NCBI GenBank assembly: GCA_948469315.1
Contig: CAOKLQ010000003.1
Location: forward strand, 1 to 64,000
Reading direction: 5' to 3'
DNA length: 64,000 bases
DNA from: an uncultured Clostridium sp.
Lineage (GTDB): Bacteria > Bacillota > Clostridia > TANB77 > CAG-508
The translations under genes and the position numbers were made by a program. Of the stretch, positions 9,338-18,447 are shown one piece after another (within the stretch, counting starts at the first letter, position 1; each line of letters opens with the position of its first letter). Below the pieces are notes generated by a model. That model searched no databases, was not told where the DNA came from, and saw only the letters and a program-made list of their open reading frames with translations.

Positions 9338-10456
9338 TTAGATAAATTCTTGCCATACTAAGTTTGCTAGGTCTATTCCTTTATTTGTTAATTTAATATT
9401 ATTTAATTCTACTTCTATTAACCCTTCGTTTACTAATTTATCTATTTCTTTCCTAAAAATATATAGTGGATTATCGGCAAATTTATTTTTAAATTTTTGT
9501 ATATCTACACCTTCTATTTTTCTTAAACCAAGCATCATATATTCTTTTTGCATATCTTCTAATGTTTGCACTTCATGTAGCTGTTGATAAATTTTATAAT
9601 TTTCTATGTATTTTTCGATGTTTTGTGTATTTGAATATCTTTTCATATCTATATATGAATGTGCAGCAAGTCCTACTCCTATATACTGCCTTTGTTCCCA
9701 GCAATTCAAATTATGTTTTGATTCATAACCTTTTTTGGCAAAATTTGATATTTCATAATGGTTATATTCATTTTGTTCTAGCTTTTCTTTTACTTTCCAG
9801 TACATTTTTCTTTCCATTTTATCTGATGGTAGGCTTAACTTTCCACTTTGTACTTGATTATACATTTTTGTTCCTTCTTCTAATATAAGTGAATAAACAG
9901 ATATATGCATAGGTTGTAATTTTAAAATTTCATATACTGTATCTTCTAAAATTTGCATTCCTTGATTTGGCAATCCTAACATTAAATCTACATTTATATT
10001 TTTAAATCCTACTTGTCTTACTAATTTATATGTATTTAAAAATTGCTCATATGTATGCATTCTTCCTATTGTTTTTAACAGATTATTATCTGCTGTTTGC
10101 AAACCTATGCTTATTCTGTTTATTCCACAATTTATATAATTTATTAATTTTTCTTTATCTACTGTCCCCGGATTTACTTCTATTGTTATTTCTACATTTT
10201 GCGTTATATTATAATTTTGCTTTATTGTTTGTATTATTTTTACTATATTTTGGCTACCTATATATGATGGTGTTCCTCCACCTATATATATTGTATCTAT
10301 TATGAATTCTTTATTTGCCTCTTGCCTTATTTCGTTTATTAGTGATTCTATATAAGCTTCTTTCATATTTTCTTTGTTTGCAAAAGATGTAAAATCACAA
10401 TAGTTACATTTTTGCTTGCAAAATGGAATATGTATGTAAAGTCCTATTTGTTTCAT
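9338..10456 (-). CDS. hemW: Radical SAM protein HemW
   Basis: HemW is a heme chaperone of the coproporphyrinogen-oxidase-like radical SAM family. The Fe-S ligands are Cys13, Cys17 and Cys20 in IPFCKQKCNYCDF, and GGGTPS (59-64) is the SAM motif. The 372 residues and the C-terminal HemN-type domain match HemW rather than HemN, and no other heme gene is nearby. The start codon overlaps the whiA stop by 4 bp. Confidence 0.9.
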   Translation of the reverse strand: MKQIGLYIHIPFCKQKCNYCDFTSFANKENMKEAYIESLINEIRQEANKEFIIDTIYIGGGTPSYIGSQNIVKIIQTIKQNYNITQNVEITIEVNPGTVDKEKLINYINCGINRISIGLQTADNNLLKTIGRMHTYEQFLNTYKLVRQVGFKNINVDLMLGLPNQGMQILEDTVYEILKLQPMHISVYSLILEEGTKMYNQVQSGKLSLPSDKMERKMYWKVKEKLEQNEYNHYEISNFAKKGYESKHNLNCWEQRQYIGVGLAAHSYIDMKRYSNTQNIEKYIENYKIYQQLHEVQTLEDMQKEYMMLGLRKIEGVDIQKFKNKFADNPLYIFRKEIDKLVNEGLIEVELNNIKLTNKGIDLANLVWQEFI

Positions 10457-11322
10457 TTATTTTTCCTCAATTCTTCTGCTATTTCCTGCAATTTTTTTAA
10501 TCTATGGTTTACTCCTGATTTTCCTATTGGAGTTTTTAACATCTTTGCTAGTTCTATTAAACTTGTATCTGGATTTTCTAGTCTTAAATTTGCAATTTCT
10601 TCTAAATTTTGGGGCAAGTTTATTTTATTTTTGTATATTAATTTTATATCTTCTATTTGTCTTACTGCTGCTGATATTGTTTTATTTAAGTTTGCTGTTT
10701 CACAATTTACTTTTCTATTTACATTGTTTCTTATATCTCTTATAACTCTTATTTCTTCAAATTTTAGAACTGATTTTTGTGCTCCAATTAAGGCTAGAAA
10801 TTTTGATATTTCTTCTCCTTCTTTTATATATAAAGAGTATGTAGTTTTTCTTTGTAACTCTTTTAAATTTATTCCCATATTACTAGTTATATTTTTTAAA
10901 AATATTGCATCTTGTTTATTTTTTAGAACTATTTCTAAGTGATATGTTTTACTGGGATCATTTACTGATCCTGATCCTAAAAATGCTCCTCTTATAAAAG
11001 CCTTTTTTACGTTTTCATCTATTTTTTCATTTTTTAGATTTTGCATTTTTTCATTTTGCAGATCTATTGCTTTTTGTTTTTTAAATTTTATTATATATAC
11101 ATTTCCTTGAAATCTTATTTCATAGTCTATATTCAAGTTATTTAATAATTTGTTTAATCTATTTATGTTATATTCATTTTCCGTTGAATATTCTAAATAA
11201 TTTTTGTTTTCTTCTATATTTGAGGTTATTAAATATCCACATAATTCATATGCTAATTCTTCTTTGTTTTTTAGGTTATTTAACTTGCTTAATTCTTCTT
11301 TTATATCTGATGAGAATGACAT
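10453..11322 (-). CDS. whiA: WhiA family DNA-binding protein
   Basis: WhiA is a LAGLIDADG-type fold fused to a helix-turn-helix. In Firmicutes it influences division and chromosome segregation. Visible features are the N-terminal SFSSDIKEELSKL, the FIRGAFLGSGSVNDP core, and the C-terminal HTH ending in LAKMLKTPIGKSGVNHRLKK. Length is 289 residues. Confidence 0.95.
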   Translation of the reverse strand: MSFSSDIKEELSKLNNLKNKEELAYELCGYLITSNIEENKNYLEYSTENEYNINRLNKLLNNLNIDYEIRFQGNVYIIKFKKQKAIDLQNEKMQNLKNEKIDENVKKAFIRGAFLGSGSVNDPSKTYHLEIVLKNKQDAIFLKNITSNMGINLKELQRKTTYSLYIKEGEEISKFLALIGAQKSVLKFEEIRVIRDIRNNVNRKVNCETANLNKTISAAVRQIEDIKLIYKNKINLPQNLEEIANLRLENPDTSLIELAKMLKTPIGKSGVNHRLKKLQEIAEELRKNK

Positions 11323-11331
11323 TTTTACCTC

Positions 11332-11799
11332 CTAATCTATTTTCATCTTTTTTGCATTCACATCGTCTATAAACCCATTACTTGCATACATATTCATAGC
11401 TTTTGGATTCTTTGTACTTAATTTGAATCTAATAATATCAAGACTTTTTGCAAAATTTATACATTCTTCAAATGCCTTTCTTTGAAATCCTTTTCCTCTA
11501 TATTCTTCTTTAGTAAAAACACTTGTAATATAAGCTACTTTGCAACTTAAATCATCTGCTTGCGGGAAATATTTAAAAATTATAAATCCACATATTGAAA
11601 CAAGTTTATCATCAACAAATGTACCAAACATATATAAATCTTGATTCATGTTGTTTTTTAAAAAATATCTAGTTTTATCTTCTAGTTTCTTTTGTTCTAT
11701 TCCTAAATCTCCTTTATTATCATATATTTGAAGGTCAATTCTTAATGGTATTATTTTTTCAATATCTTCTTTTTCTAATTTTCGTACATTAACATTCAT
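11332..11799 (-). CDS. GNAT-family N-acetyltransferase
   Basis: It is probably an acetyl-CoA-dependent acetyltransferase of unknown substrate. The central motif VFTKEEYRGKGFQRKAFEEC is the acetyl-CoA-binding R/Q-x-x-G-x-G/A signature, and STKNPKAMNMYASNGF is the usual C-terminal GNAT motif. I chose ATG 11799 because AAAGGA lies upstream and the protein family begins at VRKLEKEDIEKI; the open frame extends to 11871 without a good ribosome site. Confidence 0.8.
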   Translation of the reverse strand: MNVNVRKLEKEDIEKIIPLRIDLQIYDNKGDLGIEQKKLEDKTRYFLKNNMNQDLYMFGTFVDDKLVSICGFIIFKYFPQADDLSCKVAYITSVFTKEEYRGKGFQRKAFEECINFAKSLDIIRFKLSTKNPKAMNMYASNGFIDDVNAKKMKID

Positions 11800-11858
11800 A
11801 TTTATTTTTCCTTTCTCTTTTATATTTACTTTTATATTATTTTTGTTAGATACTTCAA

Positions 11859-12795
11859 TTAATGATAACAAATTATTATTCGATCATTATTTGAATAATC
11901 TTTTTTACATTCTATGTTCTTGTATTTTTTTGTTTCTTCAAATATTTTAGTAACTACTTTTCTTTGTTTATAGCCTATTTCTAGTATAATTATTCCATTT
12001 GGATTTAAGTAGTTATATGCATTTTGTGCAATTATTCTATAAAATTCTAGTCCATCTTGTCCTCCATCTAGCGCTAGCCTTGGTTCGTTTTGTACTTCTT
12101 TAGATAATGTTTTGATTGTATCTGTTTCTATGTATGGTGGATTAGATGTAATTATATCAAATTTCTGATTTATGTTTTCGAACATGTCTGATTTTATGAA
12201 TTTTATTTTATTTTGTACATTTTGTTTTTTTGCATTTAGTTTTGCTATTTGTAATGCTTTTTCAGATATGTCTGTTGCGGTTATTTGCGGGTGGCCGTGG
12301 GCAATCAACCCCTATAACGTTTGACATTGATTTTGCTATTGAAATTGCTATTGCTCCACTGCCTGTGCATAGGTCTAGGATTTTTATGTTGTTTGACATT
12401 AGTTGATTTATATGTTTATTTTTACGGGTGGAGACGAGTTCCACCCATACATTATTTGATTTATGTTTTTCTAATTTTTTTATTGTTTCTTCTATAAGAA
12501 TTTCTGTGTCTGGTTGCGGTATTAATACATCTTCATTTACATAGAATTTTATTCCCATAAATTCTTGTGAGTTTGTTATATATTGTATGGGTTTTCCTTG
12601 TATTAATTTAGTTATATTTTCATTTATTTTATTTATTTCATTTTGTGTTAGTTCTTGTTTATTTTGTATTAATAACTGTTCTTTTTTTATTTGTAATATA
12701 TGTGCAATTATTATTTTTGCTTTTAAATTTGACTCATTTATATTATTTTGTTTTAATTCTTGCACAGTTTGATTTATCTTTTCTTGTATATTCAT
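11859..12795 (-). CDS. prmC: Release factor glutamine methyltransferase, carrying two repeat insertions and one +1 CGG shift
   Basis: PrmC methylates the GGQ glutamine of release factors. Motif LCTGSGAIAISIAK (SAM binding) and the catalytic SNPPYIE are both present but lie in different frames. Between them a copy of the window's hairpin repeat (12290-12327) adds about 40 bp and leaves the frame one base off. Skipping the C of the in-frame CGG at 12295-12297 gives CPGHPQITATDISEKAL and restores the family sequence. A second repeat copy (12424-12461) is inserted in frame upstream, encoding the extra stretch around VWVELVSTRK. With the shift the product is 311 residues, about 30 longer than usual. 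It is either functional with tolerated insertions or a decaying gene. Confidence 0.85.
12290..12327 (-). repeat. Hairpin repeat copy inside prmC (frame-changing)
   Basis: Reads TGTCAAACGTTATAGGGG followed by a degenerate stem ending CACCC. The leading part matches the copies at 13531 and 14952. Confidence 0.75.
12295..12297 (-). other. CGG +1 recoding site in prmC, supplied by an inserted repeat
   Basis: Context CCA CGG CCA. Skipping the C gives Pro-Gly-His-Pro-Gln and enters the downstream prmC frame. The CGG lies inside the hairpin repeat copy, not in ancestral prmC sequence. Confidence 0.7.
12424..12461 (-). repeat. Hairpin repeat copy inside prmC (in frame)
   Basis: Reads ATCAAATAATGTATGGGTGG, then CCACCCGTAAAAA; the GGGTGGA/TCCACCC stem is perfect. 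The leader matches the copy at 24755-24793. Confidence 0.75.
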
Positions 12796-12851
12796 TTTTT
12801 CTCCTAAAATTCAAATTAATTATAATTAATAAGTAATTTTTCAAAATTATG

Positions 12852-12880
12852 TTGACTTTATTGTACTTTTAGCATATAAT
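12852..12880 (+). promoter_or_regulatory. Sigma-A-type promoter for the 12943 gene
   Basis: TTGACT and TATAAT are separated by 17 bp, about 60 bp ahead of the start codon. Confidence 0.8.
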
Positions 12881-12942
12881 ATTTAGTATTGTAACATGTT
12901 GTGTGATTTTTCACTTTTTCTGCCTTGTAAGGAGGAATAACT

Positions 12943-13080
12943 ATGAAAAAAAATACATTAAAGGCTATTTTTATTATTATGATTACTGTATTATGTTGTG
13001 TATTTATTTGTTTTGATCATCCATGGATGGCATTCTTTTTTGGTTTAATTACTTTAGAATCTATATTGTACATATTATAG
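12943..13080 (+). CDS. Small membrane protein, 45 aa
   Basis: The frame opens at ATG 12943 with AAGGAGG upstream and a clean promoter. The 45-residue product starts MKKNTLKA and consists of two hydrophobic stretches separated by FDHPWM, suggesting a two-helix hairpin in the membrane. It is one of few plus-strand genes in this half of the window, standing alone between prmC and rnpB and followed by a hairpin repeat that could act as terminator. I do not recognise the family. Confidence 0.65.
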   Translation: MKKNTLKAIFIIMITVLCCVFICFDHPWMAFFFGLITLESILYIL

Positions 13081-13082
13081 AT

Positions 13083-13112
13083 TGTAGGGACACGATTTTT
13101 CGTGTCCCTATG
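13083..13112 (+). repeat. Hairpin repeat copy / possible terminator
   Basis: TGTAGGGACACGA and TCGTGTCCCTA form a near-perfect stem with a T-rich loop, three bases after the small membrane protein stop. Confidence 0.7.
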
Positions 13113-13139
13113 ATTTATTGTTTTTATTTATATTTTTAA

Positions 13140-13487
13140 GAGTAAATCTATAAGCCGGGTTCTGTCTTGAACAGTCATTTATCTATTACATATGTTACCA
13201 TATGTCTTAAGCCACCAATTTAGAGGATGGCGAGCAGCCTTTGCCCTCTTTTTAGGTGTTGCTCCAGATGGGGTTTACATATGCCCAATATGTCACCATA
13301 CTGGCGGTGAGCTCTTACCTCACCTTTTCACCCTTACTTAAGCTATGCTTAAGCGGTTATTTTCTGTTGCACTTTCCTTAAGGTCACCCTCACTGGACGT
13401 TATCCAGCATCCTTGCTCTATGGAGCCCGGACTTTCCTCATACGCTGCCTTGCGGCCTTGCTATACGCGACTGTCCGATTTACTCTT
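13140..13487 (-). ncRNA. rnpB: RNase P RNA
   Basis: The minus strand holds the catalytic RNA of RNase P, which matures tRNA 5' ends. The conserved element GAGGAAAGTCCGGGCTCC lies near the 5' end (about 13421-13443). The closing segment with the GACAGAACCCGGCTTAT motif is at about 13150-13175. The terminal helix pairs AGAGTAAATC with GATTTACTCT. The length of about 345 nt fits. Exact ends are estimated from the terminal pairing. Confidence 0.93.
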
Positions 13488-13530
13488 GTAATTATTTTTA
13501 CATTAGTTAGTTGTGTATTATTTTTTGTTT

Positions 13531-13568
13531 GAGTCGTCGAGGACGCCTACCTCTACAACGTTTGACAT
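13531..13568 (-). repeat. Hairpin repeat copy
   Basis: Reads TGTCAAACGTTGTAGAGGTA then GTCCTCGACGACTC; closely related to the copy at 14952. It lies between rnpB and nrnA. Confidence 0.75.
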
Positions 13569-13584
13569 ATATTTGTTTATAATT

Positions 13585-14538
13585 TTATTTTAATGATTTT
13601 TTTATTTCTTTTATTAATTTTTCTTTTATTTGCTCTGGCGTTCCTTCCATTTTACATCCTGCTGCTCTTGCGTGTCCTCCGCCTCCAAACATTAGACACA
13701 CATCTGCTACATTTACATAGTCGTTTGCTCTTAATGATACTTTGTATGCTTCATCTTCTGCTTGATGTAAAAATATTGCAACTTCTACTCCTTCTATGTC
13801 TCTTCCTATTTCTACTATTCCTTCATGCGCCCCTTCTTGTGCTCCAACAAATTTTTCATCTTCACATTTTATATATGTAAATGAGATTTTTCCACCTTCT
13901 AAAAATTCTATTCTGTTCATTGCAATTTTTGAAAGTTCAAAGCTTGCTTTTGGCTTTATTTGTAATACTTTTTTGTATATTTTAGATACGTTTATTCCAC
14001 TTTTTAATAGGTCTGCTACAAATTCAAAAGTTTCTGCTGTGACTCCTGGATATTTGAATCCTCCTGTGTCTGTTATTATTCCAGCAAGCAGACATGTTCC
14101 TATTTGTTTGTCTATTTCAATTCCTAAGTAATTGAATATTATAACTAATATTTGACAACATGCAGGAGATGTGTGGTCGACAAAGTTTATATCTGCAAAC
14201 ATTGGGTTCATGCTATGATGATCTATTGATATGCTCTGTTTGGCATCTTCAAAGTATTTTACAAATCCATTTAATCTTTTTATATCTCCACAATCTAATG
14301 CTATTGCTAAGTCGTAATTTTCTATGTTTGATTGTTGTTTTATGTTTTCAGCATCTGGCAAAAAAGCATAAGTTTCTGAGTACTTTGGTATTATTACATC
14401 TGATTTTTTCCCTAGTTTTTTTAGTGCTAAACTCATTGCTAAACTACTTCCTATTGCATCTCCATCTGGTCTTTCATGTGTTAGTATTGCAATTGTATTT
14501 GCCTGCTCTATAGATTTTTTTATATCATCTAAGGTCAT
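13585..14538 (-). CDS. nrnA: DHH-family oligoribonuclease/3',5'-bisphosphate nucleotidase
   Basis: NrnA degrades short oligoribonucleotides and converts pAp to AMP. Motifs are THERPDGDAIGSS near residue 20, DCGDIKRL, SIDHHSMN (the DHH signature) and the C-terminal DHHA1 glycine-rich motif MFGGGGHARAAGC. The length is 317 residues. It directly follows rbfA (2 bp gap), the usual order in the nusA-infB operon. Confidence 0.93.
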   Translation of the reverse strand: MTLDDIKKSIEQANTIAILTHERPDGDAIGSSLAMSLALKKLGKKSDVIIPKYSETYAFLPDAENIKQQSNIENYDLAIALDCGDIKRLNGFVKYFEDAKQSISIDHHSMNPMFADINFVDHTSPACCQILVIIFNYLGIEIDKQIGTCLLAGIITDTGGFKYPGVTAETFEFVADLLKSGINVSKIYKKVLQIKPKASFELSKIAMNRIEFLEGGKISFTYIKCEDEKFVGAQEGAHEGIVEIGRDIEGVEVAIFLHQAEDEAYKVSLRANDYVNVADVCLMFGGGGHARAAGCKMEGTPEQIKEKLIKEIKKSLK

Positions 14539-14540
14539 TT

Positions 14541-14915
14541 TTAGTCTTCTCCTTCTTCTGGTTTTATGTCTTTGATTATATCTTTTAATATTGAATCTAT
14601 TTTTGCTCCATATTCCATGGAATCATCTAGTTCAAATATTATCTCTGGTGTGTTTCTTAGGTTTATTGTTTTTGCAAGTTCAGCTCTAATATATCCTGAT
14701 GCTTGTTTTAGTCCTCTTAATGTCCCTTTTGTGTTTTTTGCATTTAGTATGCTTACATATACTTTTGCAAATTTTAGGTCTGTTGTTACTTTTACTTTTG
14801 TGACTGAGATTAGACCTGTTACATCTGGGTTTTTTAGTTTGTTTGAGATTATACTGCTGATTTCCTTTTTTATTTCTTCTTCTACTCGATTAAATCGATT
14901 GTTGTTTTTTTGCAT
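14541..14915 (-). CDS. rbfA: Ribosome-binding factor A
   Basis: This 30S maturation factor is 124 residues long. I place the start at ATG 14915 with GGAGG at 14921-14925. The open frame continues to 14990, but that part lies inside a hairpin repeat. The sequence NRFNRVEEEIKKEISSII and the KH-type core VSILNAKNTKGTLRGL are typical. It follows infB in the rimP-nusA-ylxRQ-infB-rbfA operon. Confidence 0.92.
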   Translation of the reverse strand: MQKNNNRFNRVEEEIKKEISSIISNKLKNPDVTGLISVTKVKVTTDLKFAKVYVSILNAKNTKGTLRGLKQASGYIRAELAKTINLRNTPEIIFELDDSMEYGAKIDSILKDIIKDIKPEEGED

Positions 14916-14951
14916 TTTATCCTCCTTATTTATTATACACATATTCGTAAA

Positions 14952-14990
14952 GGGGTCGTCGAGGACGCCGACCCCTACAACGTTTGACAA
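14952..14990 (-). repeat. Hairpin repeat copy
   Basis: Reads TTGTCAAACGTTGTAGGGGTC followed by a stem closing with CGACGACCCC; this is the best-formed copy of the family in the window. It sits between infB and rbfA. Confidence 0.85.
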
Positions 14991-15012
14991 TTTTATTCTA
15001 TGTTTTTGTTTG

Positions 15013-15047
15013 TGTTGGTTAAGACCAACTCCTATATTGTTTTACAT
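15013..15047 (-). repeat. Hairpin repeat copy, shortened
   Basis: GTTGGTCTTAACCAAC is a perfect palindromic stem preceded by the diverged leader AAACAATATAGGA. It adjoins the previous copy. Confidence 0.6.
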
Positions 15048-15057
15048 GTATTTATTT

Positions 15058-17838
15058 TTATCTTTTTATTTCTTCCATAACAAATGCTTCTATTATGTCT
15101 CCTTCTTTTATGTCATTGTAGTTTGATATTTGAAGTCCACATTCATAGCCTTTGGCTACTTCTTTTACATCGTCTTTGAATCTTTTTAGTGATGCTAGTT
15201 CTCCTTGGTGTATTACTACGTCTTCACGAATTACTCTTACTCCTGCATGTCTTTGCACTTTTCCTGTAAGTACATAACCTCCTGCTATTGTTCCTACACT
15301 TGATACTTTGAATGTTTGTCTTACTTCTACTGTTCCTATTATCTTTTCTTCAAACTCTGGATCCCACATTCCTTTCATTGCAGCTTCTACATCTTCTATT
15401 GCTTGATAGATTATTGAGTATTGTTTTATTTCTACTTCATCTGCCTCTGCCATTTCTTTTGCACCTATAACTGGTCTTACATTAAATGCTATTATTATTG
15501 CATTTGAGACTTTTGCAAGTGTTACATCAGATTGTGTAACTGCTCCTGCTGCTGCATGTATAACTTTTACTTGTACTTTGTCGTCTGTAAGTTTTTCTAA
15601 TGATTGTTTTACAGCTTCTACAGATCCTTGTACATCTGCTTTTACAATTAGGTTTAATTGTTTTAAATCACCTTTTTCTATTTGACTAAATAAGTCATCT
15701 AATGTTACTTTATTTATTTGATTTATTGATTTTTCTCTTTCTTGACGCTTTCTTCTTTCTATTAAATGTTTTGCCATTTTTTCATCTTTTACTTCATAGA
15801 ATGTATCTCCTGCTGTTGGTACTTGTGTTAATCCCATTATTTCAACTGGTGTAGATGGACCTGCATGTTTTACTTTTTGTCCTTTATCATTTTTCATTGC
15901 TCTTATTCTACCTATTGATGAACCTACAACTATTGTATCTCCTATGTCTAATTTTCCTCTTTGTACAAGCATTGTAGCTATTGGTCCTTTTGCTTTGTCA
16001 AGTCTTGCTTCTATAACTGCTCCTTTTGCTTGTTTGTTTGGATTTGCCTTTAGGTCTTTCATATCTGCAACTAAAAGTACCATTTCTAATAATTGGTCTA
16101 TGTTTGTTCCATTTTTAGCTGAAATTGGCACATAAATTGTATCTCCTCCCCATTCTTCTGGAACTAGCTCATATTTCATTAATTCTTCTTTTACCCTATC
16201 TACATTGGCTCCTGGCAAATCCATTTTATTTACTGCAACTATTATTGGAATTCCTGCTGATTTTGCATGGTTTACAGCTTCTACTGTTTGTGGCATAACT
16301 CCGTCATTTGCAGCTACTACTAGTATTGCTATATCTGTTATTTGTGCACCTCTAGCACGCATTGCTGTAAAAGCTTCATGCCCTGGTGTGTCTAGGAATG
16401 TTATATCTCTATCATTTAATTTTACTTGGTATGCACCTATTGCTTGTGTTATTCCTCCTGCTTCTCCTTCTATTACATTTGTTTTTCTAATTGCATCTAA
16501 TAGAGATGTTTTTCCATGGTCTACGTGTCCCATAACTACTATTACTGGTGGTCTTGGCTTTAATTCACTTTCTTTATCTTCTGATTCATCGAATAATATA
16601 TCTTCTTCTTTTACAATTTCTTTTTTAGTTGCATTTACTCCAAATTCTTGTGCAACTAAAAATGCTGTATCAAAGTCTACATCATTATTTATTGTAGCCA
16701 TTATTCCAAATCCAAATAATTTTTTAATTACTTCTGCACTTGTTTTTTTAAGTTCTACTGCTAAATCTTTTACTGATATAGTTTCTGGTATTGTAATATC
16801 TGTAAGTTTAAATATTTTTTGTTTTGATTCTCCTTTGCTTAATTTTGAATTTTTCTTTTTATTACGTTTCCCTCTAACTGTTGTTAAATCGTAATAATCA
16901 AGCATTCCACCTTCTTGGTCTCCATACATATTAGATAGGTTTCTTTCTTGTTTTAAGCTTTTTAATTTTCCCTCATTAAATCCTAAATCTGTATTCTTTT
17001 TATTTTTAGAAGTTTTTTTATTATTTCTATTATCATCAAATTTATTATTATTTTTTTGTCTATCTATAGATTTGTTATATTCTCTAACAGATTCTTTTTC
17101 TACTGTATCTGAAGTCATAATATTTTTTATGTTTTTCTCAATACCTCTTTCATCTAAAGGTCTATTTCCTCTTGAAAATCCATTTTGTCTGTTTTTATTA
17201 AATCCATTATTATTGTTACTTACGTTATTTCTATAATTATTGTTTTTATTGTTATAATTATTGTTTCCAGTACTATTTCTATTATTAAAATTATTTCTAC
17301 TAAAGTTATTTTTATTTTGGATATTAGTATTGTTTTTCTTATTTTGTGTATTTTCTTTTACATCTTCTTTTTGGGTTGGTTCTTTTACTTCTACTACTTC
17401 TCCTTGTTTTTGATCTACTTTTTTCTTTTTATTTAATCCAAATAATTCATTAACAGTCATAGGTTTATTAGGTTTATTTCTATATACTATATTAAAATCT
17501 TTTTTTCTTTGCCTTTCTACAAAGCCAATATTACTTCTTTTATTTTCAGTTTCAGATTTCTTTTGCTTTTCTTTTTCAGTGTCTTCATCAGTAATTATAA
17601 CTTCTCTTCTTATTATTACTGGACCTTCTGTTTTTTCATTTTCTGCTTTTTTAGTATCTGAATTATTTTTTCCAAAAGCTCCTTTTATTTTTTTAGCTTC
17701 TTCATGTGTTACACCACTTAAATGACTTGTGACTTTAATTTTTAATTCACTTGCTTTAGCTATTATATCTTTACTGGCTAAGTTTAATTCTTTTGCTATT
17801 TCGTGTATTTTTATCTTACCCAATAACTTCACCCCCAT
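15058..17838 (-). CDS. infB: Translation initiation factor IF-2
   Basis: This GTPase delivers initiator tRNA to the 30S subunit. The 926-residue protein has an N-terminal IF2_N segment. A long, Asn- and Lys-rich low-complexity linker covers roughly residues 160-300. The G domain has GHVDHGKTS near residue 436, DTPGHE and NKMD. Domains II-IV end at [16 protein letters not shown]. It overlaps ylxQ by 23 bp. The Asn-rich linker reflects the low GC content. Confidence 0.97.
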   Translation of the reverse strand: MGVKLLGKIKIHEIAKELNLASKDIIAKASELKIKVTSHLSGVTHEEAKKIKGAFGKNNSDTKKAENEKTEGPVIIRREVIITDEDTEKEKQKKSETENKRSNIGFVERQRKKDFNIVYRNKPNKPMTVNELFGLNKKKKVDQKQGEVVEVKEPTQKEDVKENTQNKKNNTNIQNKNNFSRNNFNNRNSTGNNNYNNKNNNYRNNVSNNNNGFNKNRQNGFSRGNRPLDERGIEKNIKNIMTSDTVEKESVREYNKSIDRQKNNNKFDDNRNNKKTSKNKKNTDLGFNEGKLKSLKQERNLSNMYGDQEGGMLDYYDLTTVRGKRNKKKNSKLSKGESKQKIFKLTDITIPETISVKDLAVELKKTSAEVIKKLFGFGIMATINNDVDFDTAFLVAQEFGVNATKKEIVKEEDILFDESEDKESELKPRPPVIVVMGHVDHGKTSLLDAIRKTNVIEGEAGGITQAIGAYQVKLNDRDITFLDTPGHEAFTAMRARGAQITDIAILVVAANDGVMPQTVEAVNHAKSAGIPIIVAVNKMDLPGANVDRVKEELMKYELVPEEWGGDTIYVPISAKNGTNIDQLLEMVLLVADMKDLKANPNKQAKGAVIEARLDKAKGPIATMLVQRGKLDIGDTIVVGSSIGRIRAMKNDKGQKVKHAGPSTPVEIMGLTQVPTAGDTFYEVKDEKMAKHLIERRKRQEREKSINQINKVTLDDLFSQIEKGDLKQLNLIVKADVQGSVEAVKQSLEKLTDDKVQVKVIHAAAGAVTQSDVTLAKVSNAIIIAFNVRPVIGAKEMAEADEVEIKQYSIIYQAIEDVEAAMKGMWDPEFEEKIIGTVEVRQTFKVSSVGTIAGGYVLTGKVQRHAGVRVIREDVVIHQGELASLKRFKDDVKEVAKGYECGLQISNYNDIKEGDIIEAFVMEEIKR

Positions 17839-18130
17839 TAATTATTTTCTGAATTTCTTTTGCTAAATTTTCTTCTAGTATTCCTACCACCACTTTATTT
17901 TTCTTTCCTATGGATTTACTTAAATTTTCAATTGTTTCAAAAAAACATATTTTTATATTATATTTTTGTGCATAAAACCTAAAGTTCTTTTTTGTTTTTT
18001 GCGATGCTTCTTCTGATACAATTAAAAGTTTTACTTTACTATTTTTCATTCCTTCAATACAACTATCTGTACCATATACTATTTTTCCTGCTTTTGCAGA
18101 TATTCCTATTAAGCCTAACGCTTTATTCAA
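17816..18130 (-). CDS. ylxQ: L7Ae/L30e-like RNA-binding protein YlxQ
   Basis: A 104-residue L7Ae-fold protein with [20 protein letters not shown] at the start and [17 protein letters not shown] in the middle. It lies between ylxR and infB with overlaps on both sides (8 and 23 bp), the standard operon position. A role in RNA or ribosome function is assumed from the fold. Confidence 0.9.
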   Translation of the reverse strand: MNKALGLIGISAKAGKIVYGTDSCIEGMKNSKVKLLIVSEEASQKTKKNFRFYAQKYNIKICFFETIENLSKSIGKKNKVVVGILEENLAKEIQKIINGGEVIG

Positions 18131-18380
18131 TAATTACACCTCTTAAATTATTATAAACCTCTTCATCTATTTTTCTTTTAAATGATCTTTCTATTCCTTT
18201 AGATTTTATAGCTTTTTCTAAACAGTCTTTATTATTACAAATATACGCTCCTCTACCTTGCTTTTTTTCGCTTTTGTCTATACTTATTTCACCTTGTTTA
18301 TTGCAAACAATTCTAATTAGGCTCGTTTTATCTTTTTTTTGTCTACATCCTATACAAGTTCTTTGAGGTATATTTTTCAT
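18123..18380 (-). CDS. ylxR: YlxR (DUF448) RNA-binding protein
   Basis: The 85-residue protein contains the diagnostic PQRTCIGCRQKKDKTSLIRIV and QGRGAYICNN. YlxR proteins bind nucleic acid and have been linked to RNase P and transcription control. It overlaps ylxQ by 8 bp and follows nusA. Confidence 0.92.
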   Translation of the reverse strand: MKNIPQRTCIGCRQKKDKTSLIRIVCNKQGEISIDKSEKKQGRGAYICNNKDCLEKAIKSKGIERSFKRKIDEEVYNNLRGVIIE

Positions 18381-18447
18381 TTTTTTTGTTCACATCCTTT
18401 TACTTATTATATGTACATGCTTTGTCTTTAATGTTATTAATTTTGTG

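Noticed and set aside
13140..13487. tmRNA or other stable RNA
   Set aside because: The GAGGAAAGTCCGGGCTCC element and the terminal helix identify RNase P RNA.
14916..14990. N-terminal extension of rbfA from 14990
   Set aside because: The extension is the translated hairpin repeat; ATG 14915 has its own GGAGG site and family-like start.
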